This document shows positions 55,689 to 63,905 of a stretch of 64,000 nucleotides of DNA, in pieces (the first letter of the stretch is position 1; each line of letters begins with the position of its first letter). The DNA comes from Cellulomonas xylanilytica (lineage in GTDB: Bacteria; Actinomycetota; Actinomycetes; Actinomycetales; Cellulomonadaceae): assembly GCF_007989805.1 (NCBI RefSeq), contig NZ_BJUB01000002.1:248001-312000 (forward strand), in the 5' to 3' direction. Made by a program: the position numbers and the translations under genes. The notes beneath the pieces are model-generated. The model had not been told where the DNA came from. It did not search any database and was given only the letters and a program-made list of their open reading frames with translations.

Positions 55689-55708
55689 GCGTTGACACGT
55701 ATCAACGC
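55689..55708. promoter_or_regulatory. Palindrome upstream of GH64
   Basis: GCGTTGA and TCAACGC arms are 6 bp apart. The inner TTGACACGTATCAA is centred on CG with one mismatch, which fits a LacI/CelR-like operator for the glucanase gene. It lies 38-57 bp before the GH64 ATG. No cognate regulator is adjacent, so an unlinked one is implied. Confidence 0.5.
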
Positions 55709-55820
55709 CAGTCGCAGGACCCTATGACTCCGTGGGACGTCTCCGCAACTGTCGTCGCCGGAGGCACCGACGCGGCGCCGCGCCGGTGCCTCGGGCGGTC
55801 CCGTGAGGCAAGATCGAGAG

Positions 55821-57587
55821 GTGTTCACCACCCGCCCCGAGCTCGTCGGGACCTTCGGCATGGTCGCCTCGACACACTGGCTCGCGTCGTCGGTCGGCAT
55901 GCGCACGCTCGAGGCCGGCGGCAACGCGTTCGACGCCGCGGTCGCCGCGGGGCTCACGCTGAGCGTCGTCGAGCCGCACCTGAACGGCCCGGGCGGCGAC
56001 GCCCCGATCATCGGCCACCGCGCGAGCGACGGGCACACGTTCGTGATCTGCGGGCAGGGCACGGCGCCCGCCGCGGCGACCATCGACGCCTACCGGGACC
56101 TCGGCCTGGACCTCGTCCCGGGCACCGGGCACCTGGCCGCCGTGGTCCCCGGGGCGTTCGGCGCCTGGCTGGACCTGCTCGCGCGGTACGGCACGCTCCC
56201 CCTCGCCGACGTGCTCGGACCGGCCATCGGCTACGCGCGCGACGGCTACCCGCTGGTCCGGGCCGCGTCCCGCACCATCGAGACCGTCGCGCCCCTCTTC
56301 ACCGAGCACTGGCCCACGTCCGCCGCGGTCTACCTTCCCCACGGACAGGTCCCGGCGCCGGGCGGCCGGTTCGCCAACCCCGCGCTGGCGGACACGTTCG
56401 AGCGCCTGCTGGCGGGCAGCGGCTCCCGCGAGGCGCAGATCGAGGCCGCGCGCCGCGCGTTCTACGACGGCTTCGTCGCCGAGGCCGTCGACGCGTTCCA
56501 GTCGGGCACCGCCGTGCAGGACTCGTCCGGCCGGCCGCACACCGGGCTGCTGCGCGCCTCCGACCTCGCCGGCTGGCGCGCGACCGAGGAGCCCACCACG
56601 TCCCTGCGGTTCGCCGGCCGGACCGTGCACAAGACCGGCGCCTGGGGGCAGGGCCCGGTGCTCCTGCAGCAGCTCGCGATGCTCGACGCGCTCGGGGTCG
56701 GGGACCTCGTGCGCACCAACGACACCGTCGAGCTCGTGCACGTCGTCACCGAGGTGGCCAAGCTCGCGTTCGCCGACCGGGAGGCCTGGTACGGCGACGT
56801 GGACGACGTCCCGCTCGCCGCGCTCCTGTCGCCGGAGTACGCCGCGGCACGCGCCGCGCTCGTCGGACGGACCGCCGCCGACGGCCTGGCGCCCGGCTCA
56901 CCGGACGGCCGCGCGCCTCGGGTCGCCACCGCCCTGTCCGGAGCCCGGTCGGGATCGGCCCCCGGCGTCGGCGAGCCCACCGTGTCACCCCAGGGGCTGA
57001 GCCCCGGCGACACCTGCCACGTCGACGTCGTCGACCGCTGGGGAAACCGCGTCTCGGCGACCCCGTCGGGCGGCTGGCTCCAGTCCAGCCCTGTGGTCCC
57101 GGGCCTCGGGTTCGCCCTGCCGACCCGCGCCCAGATGTTCTGGCTCGAGCCCGGACTGCCCAACAGCATGGCCCCCGGCAAGCGCCCGCGGACGACGCTG
57201 AGCCCGGCGCTGCTGCTCGACGACGACGGCTCCGGCGTCGCGTTCGGCACCCCCGGCGGCGACCAGCAGGACCAGTGGACCGTCCCGTTCCTGCTGCGCC
57301 ACCTCGTCGGTGGGGCGGGGCTGCAGGCCGCGATCGACGCGCCGATGTGGCACTCGACCCACGTGCCCGGATCGTTCTACCCGCGCACCCACACGCCGCG
57401 CGGGCTCGTCGCCGAGTCCCGCCTCGGGGCCGACGTGCTGGACGAGCTCGCGGACCGGGGGCACGACGTGGAGGTGGTCGGGCCGTGGGAGCTCGGTCGG
57501 CTCAGCGCGGCCGGGGTGCGGCCGGACGGGCTGCTCGTGGCGGCGGCGAACGCGCGGGGGATGCAGGGCTACGCCGTCGGCCGGTGA
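55821..57587 (+). CDS. ggt: Gamma-glutamyltransferase family protein (YwrD-like)
   Basis: A 588-residue Ntn-hydrolase that transfers or hydrolyses gamma-glutamyl groups such as glutathione or related thiols. The large-subunit part opens VASTHWLASSVGMRTLEAGGNAFDAAVAAG. The autoprocessing and nucleophile Thr is in SPGDTCHVDVVDRWGN, followed by the conserved SATPSGGWLQSSPVVPGLG and a GTPGGDQQDQW loop. There is no signal peptide, as in intracellular YwrD/YwrD-like members. The GTG at 55821 has CAAGAT 6 nt upstream; a GTG 18 bases earlier is the alternative. It is divergent from GH64. Confidence 0.9.
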   Translation: MFTTRPELVGTFGMVASTHWLASSVGMRTLEAGGNAFDAAVAAGLTLSVVEPHLNGPGGDAPIIGHRASDGHTFVICGQGTAPAAATIDAYRDLGLDLVPGTGHLAAVVPGAFGAWLDLLARYGTLPLADVLGPAIGYARDGYPLVRAASRTIETVAPLFTEHWPTSAAVYLPHGQVPAPGGRFANPALADTFERLLAGSGSREAQIEAARRAFYDGFVAEAVDAFQSGTAVQDSSGRPHTGLLRASDLAGWRATEEPTTSLRFAGRTVHKTGAWGQGPVLLQQLAMLDALGVGDLVRTNDTVELVHVVTEVAKLAFADREAWYGDVDDVPLAALLSPEYAAARAALVGRTAADGLAPGSPDGRAPRVATALSGARSGSAPGVGEPTVSPQGLSPGDTCHVDVVDRWGNRVSATPSGGWLQSSPVVPGLGFALPTRAQMFWLEPGLPNSMAPGKRPRTTLSPALLLDDDGSGVAFGTPGGDQQDQWTVPFLLRHLVGGAGLQAAIDAPMWHSTHVPGSFYPRTHTPRGLVAESRLGADVLDELADRGHDVEVVGPWELGRLSAAGVRPDGLLVAAANARGMQGYAVGR

Positions 57588-57671
57588 CGCCAAGTCCTCC
57601 GATGACTTCGCGGGTCGATGAGGATTCGATGAGGGATCGACGCTGAGGGTCCCCTACCAGCGCAGAGACAT

Positions 57672-57691
57672 CGGACCACTGCTACGGTCCG
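57672..57691 (+). promoter_or_regulatory. Inverted repeat over the amidohydrolase -10
   Basis: CGGACC and GGTCCG flank 8 bp. A TACGGT box (57683-57688) inside it ends 7 nt before the ATG at 57696, fitting a leaderless promoter under repressor control. Direct repeats TCGATGAGG and TCGATGAGG follow each other 10 bp apart near 57613-57632. A binding role for the GntR regulator at 58591 is inference. Confidence 0.45.
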
Positions 57692-57695
57692 TTTC

Positions 57696-58565
57696 ATGCC
57701 CAACGTCGTGGATGCCCACCTTCAGGTGTGGAACCCGGACACGGTGCACTACCCCTGGATGACCGCGGAGAACGCGGCTGTGCACCGCACGTACCGGGTC
57801 CCGGACATCGAGGACCAGCTGGCCGACGAGGACGTCGCCTGGGTGGTCCTCGTGCAGGCCGCGGACAACCGCGCGGACTCCGAGCTCATGCTGTTCCAGG
57901 CGCTGTCGTCCTCCCGGGTCGCCGGCGTCGTGGCGTGGGTCCCCCTCGACGCGCCCGACGACGCCGCCACGCAGCTGGACAAGTGGCGGCGTGAGCCGAT
58001 CGTCGGGATCGGCCATCGGGGACATGACGGGAGGGATCCCGACTGGCTCCTCGACTCCGCCGTCGACGACAGCCTGACGCTCCTGACCGAGCGGCGGCTG
58101 ACGCTGGACCTCACCGCGCACACGCCCACGGCCCTGGCGCACGTCGCGACGCTCGCCGAGAACCACCCCAAGCTCACGGTCGTCCTCGACCACCTCGGCG
58201 CTCCCCCGCTGGCTGCGCTGCGGGCCGGGGACCGTGACGGCTGGACGCGCTGGTCCGCCCTGCTCGGCGCCGTCGCGCAGCTGCCGAACGTCGTCGCCAA
58301 GCTCTCGGGGCTGACCACCGCCGCCGGCGCGGGCTGGACCCCGGACCACCTGCGGCCCGCCGTCGACCGCGCGCTGGAGGTGTTCGGCCCCGACCGGCTC
58401 ATGCTCGGCAGCGACTGGCCGTACGCGCTGCTCGAGGGCGACTCCTACGCACAGGTGTGGCACGGGCTGCGCTCGACCGTCGACCAGCTGACCGACGACG
58501 ACCGCGCCGCGGTGCTCGGCGGCACCGCCACCCAGGTGTACGGGCTCCCGTTCGACGCGTTCTGA
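57696..58565 (+). CDS. Amidohydrolase-2 family (COG3618), likely sugar lactonase
   Basis: A 289-residue TIM-barrel hydrolase starting MPNVVDAHLQVWNPDTVHYPW. COG3618 enzymes hydrolyse sugar lactones such as L-fucono- or L-rhamnono-lactone, or related dicarboxylate pyrones (LigI). The usual HxH after strand one is HLQ here: His8 is kept and the second His is Gln10. Later residues are present: LDHLGAPP and the terminal Asp in MLGSDWPYALLEG. LigI works without a metal, so the lost ligand need not mean inactivity. It lies between ggt and a GntR regulator 25 bp downstream, near uronate genes. Confidence 0.86.
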   Translation: MPNVVDAHLQVWNPDTVHYPWMTAENAAVHRTYRVPDIEDQLADEDVAWVVLVQAADNRADSELMLFQALSSSRVAGVVAWVPLDAPDDAATQLDKWRREPIVGIGHRGHDGRDPDWLLDSAVDDSLTLLTERRLTLDLTAHTPTALAHVATLAENHPKLTVVLDHLGAPPLAALRAGDRDGWTRWSALLGAVAQLPNVVAKLSGLTTAAGAGWTPDHLRPAVDRALEVFGPDRLMLGSDWPYALLEGDSYAQVWHGLRSTVDQLTDDDRAAVLGGTATQVYGLPFDAF

Positions 58566-58590
58566 CCGCGCGACCGCGTAGGTTCGCTCC

Positions 58591-59286
58591 GTGTCACGTT
58601 CCGACGACGTCGTCGACGGGGTCAAGCAGATGATCCTCGACGGACGACTCCAGGCAGGGCAGCGGCTGCCCGCCGAGAAAGAGCTGGCCGCCACCCTCGG
58701 CGTCTCCCGCGGCTCCCTGCGCGAGGGCGTCCACGCGCTCGGGACCCTCGGCATCCTCGAGTCCCGGCACGGCGACGGCACCTACGTGACGACGCTCGAC
58801 CCGGCCCTGCTGCTGGCCCCCGTCGGCTTCGTCGCCGAGCTGCAGGACGACGCCGCCGCGTTCCACACCGTCCGGCGCCTGCTGGAGACCGAGGCCGCCG
58901 GGCTGGCCGCGCTGCACGCCGACGACGACTGCCTCGCGCGCCTGCGCGCCGTGCTCGACGAGACGGCGCGTGCGCTCGTCGACGTGCCTCTCGACCACGA
59001 GCGGCTCGTCGACGTGGACCTCGCCTTCCACGAGGAGGTCGCCCGGGCGTCCGGGAACCCCGTCCTCGCGGCGCTCGTCGTGGGCCTCGCGGGGCGGGCG
59101 TCCCGGACCCGGCTGTGGCGCGGGCTCTGCGACGAGGGCGCGGAGGACCGCGCGTTCGTCGAGCACGAGGCGATCCTCGCGGCCGTCGCCGCCCACGACC
59201 CCGACCGGGCGCGCCTGCGGATGGCCACCCACCTGCTCGGGCTCGAGGACTCCGCGACGGGCGTCTGGCCGCCCGGGAAGCGTTAG
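58591..59286 (+). CDS. GntR-family regulator, FCD (FadR/UxuR) subgroup
   Basis: A 231-residue regulator with winged helix about 1-70 (DDVVDGVKQMILDGRLQAGQ, LPAEKELAATLGVSRGSLRE, GILESRHGDGTYV) and an FCD ligand domain (about 85-215, LLETEAAGLAALHADD, FHEEVARASGNPVLAAL, EHEAILAAVAAHDPDRAR) whose Asp/His residues bind a metal and an acid ligand. This subgroup includes UxuR, ExuR-like and LldR. It begins 25 bp after the amidohydrolase with TAGGTT 6 nt before its GTG, and likely controls that gene and itself. Its TAG stop overlaps the convergent LacI stop. Confidence 0.92.
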   Translation: MSRSDDVVDGVKQMILDGRLQAGQRLPAEKELAATLGVSRGSLREGVHALGTLGILESRHGDGTYVTTLDPALLLAPVGFVAELQDDAAAFHTVRRLLETEAAGLAALHADDDCLARLRAVLDETARALVDVPLDHERLVDVDLAFHEEVARASGNPVLAALVVGLAGRASRTRLWRGLCDEGAEDRAFVEHEAILAAVAAHDPDRARLRMATHLLGLEDSATGVWPPGKR

Positions 59287-60305
59287 AGGCCGGGCGTCGA
59301 GTCGCGCAGGACCACCTGCGTCGGGACGTGCGTGAGGCGCGGCTCGTCGGACGCGTCCGCGAGCGCGAGCTCGGTCGCGGCGATCCCGACGTCCACCAGC
59401 GGGATCCGGACCGTCGTCAGCGCCGGGACGACATCACGCAGCGTGGAGATGTCGTCGAAGCCGGCGAGGGCCACGTCCTGCGGTACCCGGATCCCCGCCT
59501 CGCGACCGGCCGCGAGCGCGCCGAGCGCCATGACGTCGTTGACGGCGAACACCAGCTCCGGCAGCTCGCCGCGGCGCAGCAAGGCCCGCATGGCGTCCTC
59601 GCCGCCCTCGTGCGTGAACGTGCTCGTGATGACCGCGTCGTCCGGCACCGGGCTGCCCAGCTCCGCGAGCGCACCGCGGAACGCGTCCCGGCGCTCGCAC
59701 GCGGTCAGGTGGTCGGCGGGGCCGGCGAGGATCGCGAACCGGCGGTACCCGCGTCCGTGCAACGCCTTGGCCAGGTCACCGGCGCCCTGGGCGTTGTCGA
59801 CGACGATGCTGTCGACGCCCAGGATCGGCTGACCGATCAGAGCCACCGACCCCCCGACCGACCGGTAGTCGGCCAGGGCCGCGCGGAGCTCGTCGTTGGT
59901 GGCCTCGTCGTCCAGGCGGCCTCCCGCGATGACGATCGCCCGCGCACGCTGCCGCTTCAGCAGGTCGACCAGCCCGCTCTCGCGGCTCGGGTCGTGCTGG
60001 GTGCTCGCGAGGGTCACCTGCAGACCCGCACGGTCGGCCGCGCGCGCGACACCCGCGGCGATCGAGGAGAAGTACGGGTCGGCGATGTCGTGCACGACGA
60101 GACCGAGCGACGTCGTGCGGCCGCGAGCCATCGCCTGCGCGTTGGCGTCCGGGGTGTACCGGAGCTGGGCCGCCGCCGCCAGCACGCGGTCCCGCAGGTC
60201 GGCGCGCACGGTGCGGTTGGCGCTGCCGTTGATCGCGCGGGAGGCGGTGGCCAGCGAGACCCCGGCCTCGCGGGCGACGTCACTGAGCGTCACGGAAGCA
60301 GCCAT
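59283..60305 (-). CDS. LacI-family regulator of the uronate genes
   Basis: A 340-residue repressor starting MAASVTLSDVAREAGVSLAT with hinge ANAQAMARGRTTSLGLVVHD and a periplasmic-binding-like domain (PYFSSIAAGVARAADRAGLQ, VPQDVALAGFDDISTLRDVV, PALTTVRIPLVDVG). It is divergent from the UxaA-type dehydratase, 90 bp away, and so probably represses uxaA and perhaps kdgK/eda. The effector is likely altronate, galacturonate or KDG. TACCCT lies 7 nt before the ATG, so it is likely leaderless. Confidence 0.92.
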   Translation of the reverse strand: MAASVTLSDVAREAGVSLATASRAINGSANRTVRADLRDRVLAAAAQLRYTPDANAQAMARGRTTSLGLVVHDIADPYFSSIAAGVARAADRAGLQVTLASTQHDPSRESGLVDLLKRQRARAIVIAGGRLDDEATNDELRAALADYRSVGGSVALIGQPILGVDSIVVDNAQGAGDLAKALHGRGYRRFAILAGPADHLTACERRDAFRGALAELGSPVPDDAVITSTFTHEGGEDAMRALLRRGELPELVFAVNDVMALGALAAGREAGIRVPQDVALAGFDDISTLRDVVPALTTVRIPLVDVGIAATELALADASDEPRLTHVPTQVVLRDSTPGL

Positions 60306-60321
60306 GGTGAGGAGGGTAGGC

Positions 60322-60389
60322 GCTTGCCCGTCATTGCAGGCCAGATCGGGGTGGGCACGCCGGTGCAGAAGCCGGGAAAGCGGTATCCT
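60322..60389 (+). promoter_or_regulatory. uxaA promoter region with possible LacI site
   Basis: A leaderless -10, TATCCT (60384-60389), lies 6 nt before the uxaA GTG. Upstream, GCTTGC and GCAGGC flank 8 bp at 60322-60341 with one mismatch, a weak candidate operator for the divergent LacI regulator. Confidence 0.4.
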
Positions 60390-60395
60390 GCGGGG

Positions 60396-61925
60396 GTGAC
60401 GACGACGCTCAGCCTGGCCGACTGCGTTCTCGTGCTGCGCCCCGACGACGACGTCGGCGTGGCGACGCGCGACCTGCAGTCCGGGACCCAGCTCGACACC
60501 CTCGTCGTCACCCAGAGCGTCCCCCGCGGCCACAAGCTCGCCGTACGCGCCGTCCCCGCCGGGTCCCCCGTGCACAAGTACGGGCAGTCGATCGGCCGCG
60601 CCACCCGGGACATCGCCGTCGGCGACCACGTGCACTCCCACAACCTCGGCATGGACGACGACGAGCGCGCCTACGAGTTCGGCACCGCCCGCGTCACCCT
60701 GCCGACGCCTCCGGGTCCCGTCCGCACCTTCGACGGGTACGCGCGCAGCGACGGCCGCTGGGGCACCCGCAACTACGTCGGCATCGTCACCTCCGTGAAC
60801 TGCTCCGCGTCCACCGCCCGGCTCATCGCCGACCAGTTCCGCGGCCGCGTCCTCGACGCCTACCCGCACGTCGACGGCGTCGTCGCCCTCACGCACGACA
60901 CCGGCTGCGGCCTCGTGCCCACCAGCGAGGGCGCCCAGATCACCCGGCGCACCCTGCGCGGCTACGCCGACCACCCCAACATCGCCGGGCTGCTCGTCCT
61001 CGGCCTCGGCTGCGAGATGATCCCCGCCGAGTCGCTCCTCGACGGCCTCGACCTGCCCACCGACAAGCCCGTCACCACGCTCGTCATCCAGGAGACCGGC
61101 GGGATCCGCCGCACCGTGCGCGCCGGCGTCGAGGCCATCGAGCAGATGCTCCCGGCGATCGACGCCCAGCGGCGCACCCCCGCACCCGTCTCCGAGCTGA
61201 TGCTCGGCCTGAACTGCGGCGGCTCCGACGGCTACTCCGGCATCACCGCCAACCCCGCGCTCGGCCACGCGTCCGACCAGCTCGTCGCCCGCGGCGGCAC
61301 CTCGATCCTCGCCGAGACCCCCGAGGTGTTCGGCGCCGAGCACCTCCTGCTGCGCCGAGCCGTCTCCCGTGACGTCGGGCAGAAGCTCCTCGACCGGCTC
61401 GACTGGTGGAAGGGCTACACCGCGGCCGGCGGCGGCACCATGGACAACAACCCCTCGCCGGGCAACAAGGCCGGCGGCCTGACCACCATCCTCGAGAAGT
61501 CGCTCGGCGCCGTCGCCAAGGGCGGCACCGCGGAGCTCGTCGAGGTCTACGAGTACGCCGAGCCCGTCACCGCACGCGGCTTCACCTTCATGGACACCCC
61601 CGGGTACGACCCCGTCTCCGTCACCGGGCTCGTCGCCGGCGGCGCCACCGTCGTCGTGTTCACCACCGGTCGCGGTTCCGTCCTCGGCTGCAAGCCCACC
61701 CCGTCCATCAAGGTCGCGACGAACACCGCCACCTACCTGCGGATGACCGAGGACATGGACCTCAACGCCGGACGCATCGTCGACGGCACCGCGACCGTCG
61801 CCTCCGTCGGTGACGAGCTGTTCGAGCTCATCATCGCCGTCGCGTCCGGCCGGCAGACCGTCTCCGAGGAGCTCGACCTCGGGTCCGACGAGTTCGTCCC
61901 CTGGCAGCTCGGCGCCGTCACCTGA
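60396..61925 (+). CDS. uxaA: UxaA-family altronate dehydratase
   Basis: Dehydrates D-altronate to 2-keto-3-deoxygluconate in galacturonate breakdown. The 509-residue protein joins an N-terminal SAF-like domain (about 1-110, VVTQSVPRGHKLAVRAVPAG, GDHVHSHNLGM) to the large UxaA/GarD domain, with NYVGIVTSVNCSASTARLIA, LTHDTGCGLV, LGLGCEMIPAE, GLNCGGSDGYSGITANPALG, TMDNNPSPGNKAGGLTTI and GCKPTPSIKVATN. The Cys and His residues in these motifs bind the iron. GarD-type galactarate dehydratases are close relatives, so galactarate is the main alternative. KDG kinase and aldolase nearby support altronate. Confidence 0.92.
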   Translation: MTTTLSLADCVLVLRPDDDVGVATRDLQSGTQLDTLVVTQSVPRGHKLAVRAVPAGSPVHKYGQSIGRATRDIAVGDHVHSHNLGMDDDERAYEFGTARVTLPTPPGPVRTFDGYARSDGRWGTRNYVGIVTSVNCSASTARLIADQFRGRVLDAYPHVDGVVALTHDTGCGLVPTSEGAQITRRTLRGYADHPNIAGLLVLGLGCEMIPAESLLDGLDLPTDKPVTTLVIQETGGIRRTVRAGVEAIEQMLPAIDAQRRTPAPVSELMLGLNCGGSDGYSGITANPALGHASDQLVARGGTSILAETPEVFGAEHLLLRRAVSRDVGQKLLDRLDWWKGYTAAGGGTMDNNPSPGNKAGGLTTILEKSLGAVAKGGTAELVEVYEYAEPVTARGFTFMDTPGYDPVSVTGLVAGGATVVVFTTGRGSVLGCKPTPSIKVATNTATYLRMTEDMDLNAGRIVDGTATVASVGDELFELIIAVASGRQTVSEELDLGSDEFVPWQLGAVT

Positions 61926-62104
61926 CCTCGTCGCACGTCCCTACCGCCGGACGGTGGTTGCAGTCCCTGACGGCCCGGTCCGTCGAACGCCGAGCCGGGA
62001 CCGAGCCTCCCGACGCCCGGACGCACCGCCTTCTCCCAGACGCGGACACCTGCGGCCCCGGTGCGGACGTACGGTCGGAGACCCATCCCTCAGGAGGTCC
62101 CGCC

Positions 62105-62308
62105 ATGAAGTTCGTGCTCGAGGTCGACCTGTCCGCCGGCGCCGTCGCTGACGCGCCCCTCGACGAGCTCGGCCGGATCCTGCGCTACTGGGCGGGCAAC
62201 GTGAAGCACTACCCGCTGGAGCCCGGGTCCGGCGAGACGATCTCCGACTCGACCTATGCACCCGTCGGCTCGTGGACGATCACGGCCACCGAGTCACCGG
62301 CGCCCTGA
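62105..62308 (+). CDS. Small conserved protein, 67 residues
   Basis: Starts MKFVLEVDLSAGAVADAPLD and continues GRILRYWAGNVKHYPLEPGS, ending in a beta-like SYAPVGSWTIT-type tail. AGGAGG lies 6 nt before the ATG at 62105, one of the best ribosome sites in the window, which supports it as a real gene. It is soluble and I see no known motif; the RILRYWAGN pattern recurs in unannotated actinobacterial proteins to my memory only. It is flanked by uxaA (179 bp upstream) and a convergent zinc-ribbon gene, which gives no functional hint. Confidence 0.75.
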   Translation: MKFVLEVDLSAGAVADAPLDELGRILRYWAGNVKHYPLEPGSGETISDSTYAPVGSWTITATESPAP

Positions 62309-62375
62309 CCGGCCGAGCCGTCGCCCGCGCCGCGACCCGGCCGCGGAGCCGTCGGTCTGGGACGCTACGCACTCA

Positions 62376-62423
62376 GTCGTCGAGCCAGCCTCCGTCGTCG
62401 AGCCAGCTCAGTCGTCGAGCCAG
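62376..62423. repeat. Three GTCGTCGAGCCAG repeats at a gene end
   Basis: The 13-bp unit begins at 62376, 62394 and 62411 (spacings 18 and 17). The last copy encodes the C-terminal WLDD of the zinc-ribbon protein on the minus strand; the others lie just past its stop and spell WLDD again in the next frame. This looks like slippage or partial duplication of the gene end. Confidence 0.75.
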
Positions 62424-62644
62424 CGGAGGACCGTGCGTCCGAAGGCACCGACCAGTGCCAGCCGTGACGTGACGCCGCACGTCCGGCACACGAGGACGTG
62501 GTTCACCCACGGCATGCCACCCACCTGGTCGATCCCCGAGACGTCGAGGGTCGTCGCCCGGCACCTCGGGCACAGCAGCTGCCCCTCGGGGTCCAGCTCC
62601 AGCGATGCACCGGGCATCGCGGACGGCAGCGTCGAGTGGCTCAT
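62408..62644 (-). CDS. Small zinc-ribbon protein
   Basis: A 78-residue protein starting MSHSTLPSAMPGASLELDPE. Two CxxC knuckles, LLCPRCRATT and LVCRTCGVTS, about 25 residues apart, form a rubredoxin-like zinc ribbon. The tail VLRWLDD is repeated just beyond its stop in the DNA. The function is unknown; it may be a nucleic-acid or protein-binding adaptor. GGAGG lies 6 nt before the ATG at 62644. It is convergent with the 67-residue gene and follows kdgK (131 bp away) on the same strand. Confidence 0.8.
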   Translation of the reverse strand: MSHSTLPSAMPGASLELDPEGQLLCPRCRATTLDVSGIDQVGGMPWVNHVLVCRTCGVTSRLALVGAFGRTVLRWLDD

Positions 62645-62727
62645 GGGGTACCTCCGGGGGTCGTGCTGAGAGTGCGGTTGCTGGCCCAAGTGCACCACGA
62701 GTGCATGGGCACGCGCCCGTCGGTCCA

Positions 62728-62753
62728 CCTCGGCGTGGCGACCTACGCCGAGG
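62728..62753 (-). terminator. Hairpin after kdgK
   Basis: CCTCGGCGT pairs with ACGCCGAGG (9 bp) around an 8-nt loop, 23 nt after the kdgK stop on the minus strand. No clear U-tract follows. It probably ends or attenuates the kdgK transcript before the zinc-ribbon gene. Confidence 0.55.
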
Positions 62754-62776
62754 GGTCGCGCACGTCGAGGCCGTGG

Positions 62777-63880
62777 TCAGCGGTCGACGCGGGCTCCGCC
62801 GCCGCCGGCCAGCTTGAGCACCTCGGCCTTGCTGACCATGGTGGTGTCGCCGGGGGTCGTCATCGCGAGGGCGCCATGGGCGGCGCCGTACTCGACTGCG
62901 GTCTGCAGGTCCTCGCCCGCGAGCAGGCCGTACGCGAGGCCCGAGGCGAACGAGTCCCCGCCGCCGACGCGGTCGAGGATCTCGAGCCGCTCCCGGTGCG
63001 TGGCGCTGACCAGGCCGGTGCCCTTCGACCAGGCGATCGCGCCCCAGTCGTTGACGGTCGCCGAGTGCACCGTGCGCAACGTCGTCGCGATGACCTGGAA
63101 GTTGGGGTACGTCTCGGCCACGCGGTCGATCATCGCGGCGAACGACGAGAGCTCCAGGGCCGACAGGTTCTCGTCGACGCCCTCGACCTCGAAGCCGAGC
63201 GAGGCGGTGAAGTCCTCCTCGTTGCCGATCATCACGTCGATGTGCGGCGCGATGGCCCGGTTGACCTCCTGCGCACGGGCCTGGCCACCGACGGCCTTCC
63301 AGAGGCTCGGCCGGTAGTTGAGGTCGTAGCTGACGATCGTGCCGTGCTTGCGCGCGACCGTGACCGCCTCGATCACCGTCTCCGCCGCGCTGTCGGACAG
63401 GGCCGCGAAGATGCCGCCCGTGTGGAACCAGCGCACCCCGAGCTCGCCGAAGAGGTGCTCCCAGTCGACGTCCCCGGGGGCCAGCTGCGCCGCCGCGGTG
63501 TGCCCGCGGTCGCTCACGCCGACGGCTCCGCGGACCCCGAAGCCGCGCTCGGTGAAGTTGAGCCCGTTGCGGACCTGCCGCCCGATGCCGTCGTAGGGCA
63601 CCCACTGGATGAACTGGGTGTCGAGCCCGCCGGTGAGGATGAGGTCCTCGACCAGCCGCCCCACCTCGTTGTCCGCGAGCGCGGTCACGATCGCGGTGCG
63701 CAGCCCGAACGCGCGTCGCAGGCCGCGGGAGACGTTGTACTCGCCACCGCCCTCCCAGGCGCGGAACGACCGGGCGGTGCGGATGCGGCCCTCGCCGGGG
63801 TCGAGGCGGAGCATGACCTCGCCGAGGGAGACGGCGTCGTAGCGTGTCTCGCCCGCGGGGCGGATGACCAGGTCGGACAT
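62777..63880 (-). CDS. kdgK: 2-Keto-3-deoxygluconate kinase (PfkB/ribokinase family)
   Basis: Phosphorylates KDG to KDPG. The 367-residue PfkB-family kinase starts MSDLVIRPAGETRYDAVSLG, has EVMLRLDPGEG and EGGGEYNVSRGLRRAFGLRT (substrate/Gly-Gly switch), ALADNEVGRLVEDL, SYDLNYRPSLW (the N-Y-R-P mark of KDG and fructokinase-like members), a VHSATVNDW region and the C-terminal anion hole/catalytic motif LDRVGGGDSFASGLAYGLL (GxGD Asp). AAGGAA precedes the ATG. It lies 26 bp downstream of the aldolase gene and is surely in the same operon; the two carry out the last steps of uronate breakdown. Confidence 0.93.
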   Translation of the reverse strand: MSDLVIRPAGETRYDAVSLGEVMLRLDPGEGRIRTARSFRAWEGGGEYNVSRGLRRAFGLRTAIVTALADNEVGRLVEDLILTGGLDTQFIQWVPYDGIGRQVRNGLNFTERGFGVRGAVGVSDRGHTAAAQLAPGDVDWEHLFGELGVRWFHTGGIFAALSDSAAETVIEAVTVARKHGTIVSYDLNYRPSLWKAVGGQARAQEVNRAIAPHIDVMIGNEEDFTASLGFEVEGVDENLSALELSSFAAMIDRVAETYPNFQVIATTLRTVHSATVNDWGAIAWSKGTGLVSATHRERLEILDRVGGGDSFASGLAYGLLAGEDLQTAVEYGAAHGALAMTTPGDTTMVSKAEVLKLAGGGGARVDR

Positions 63881-63905
63881 GAGCGATGTTCCTTCGCGAT
63901 CGAGG

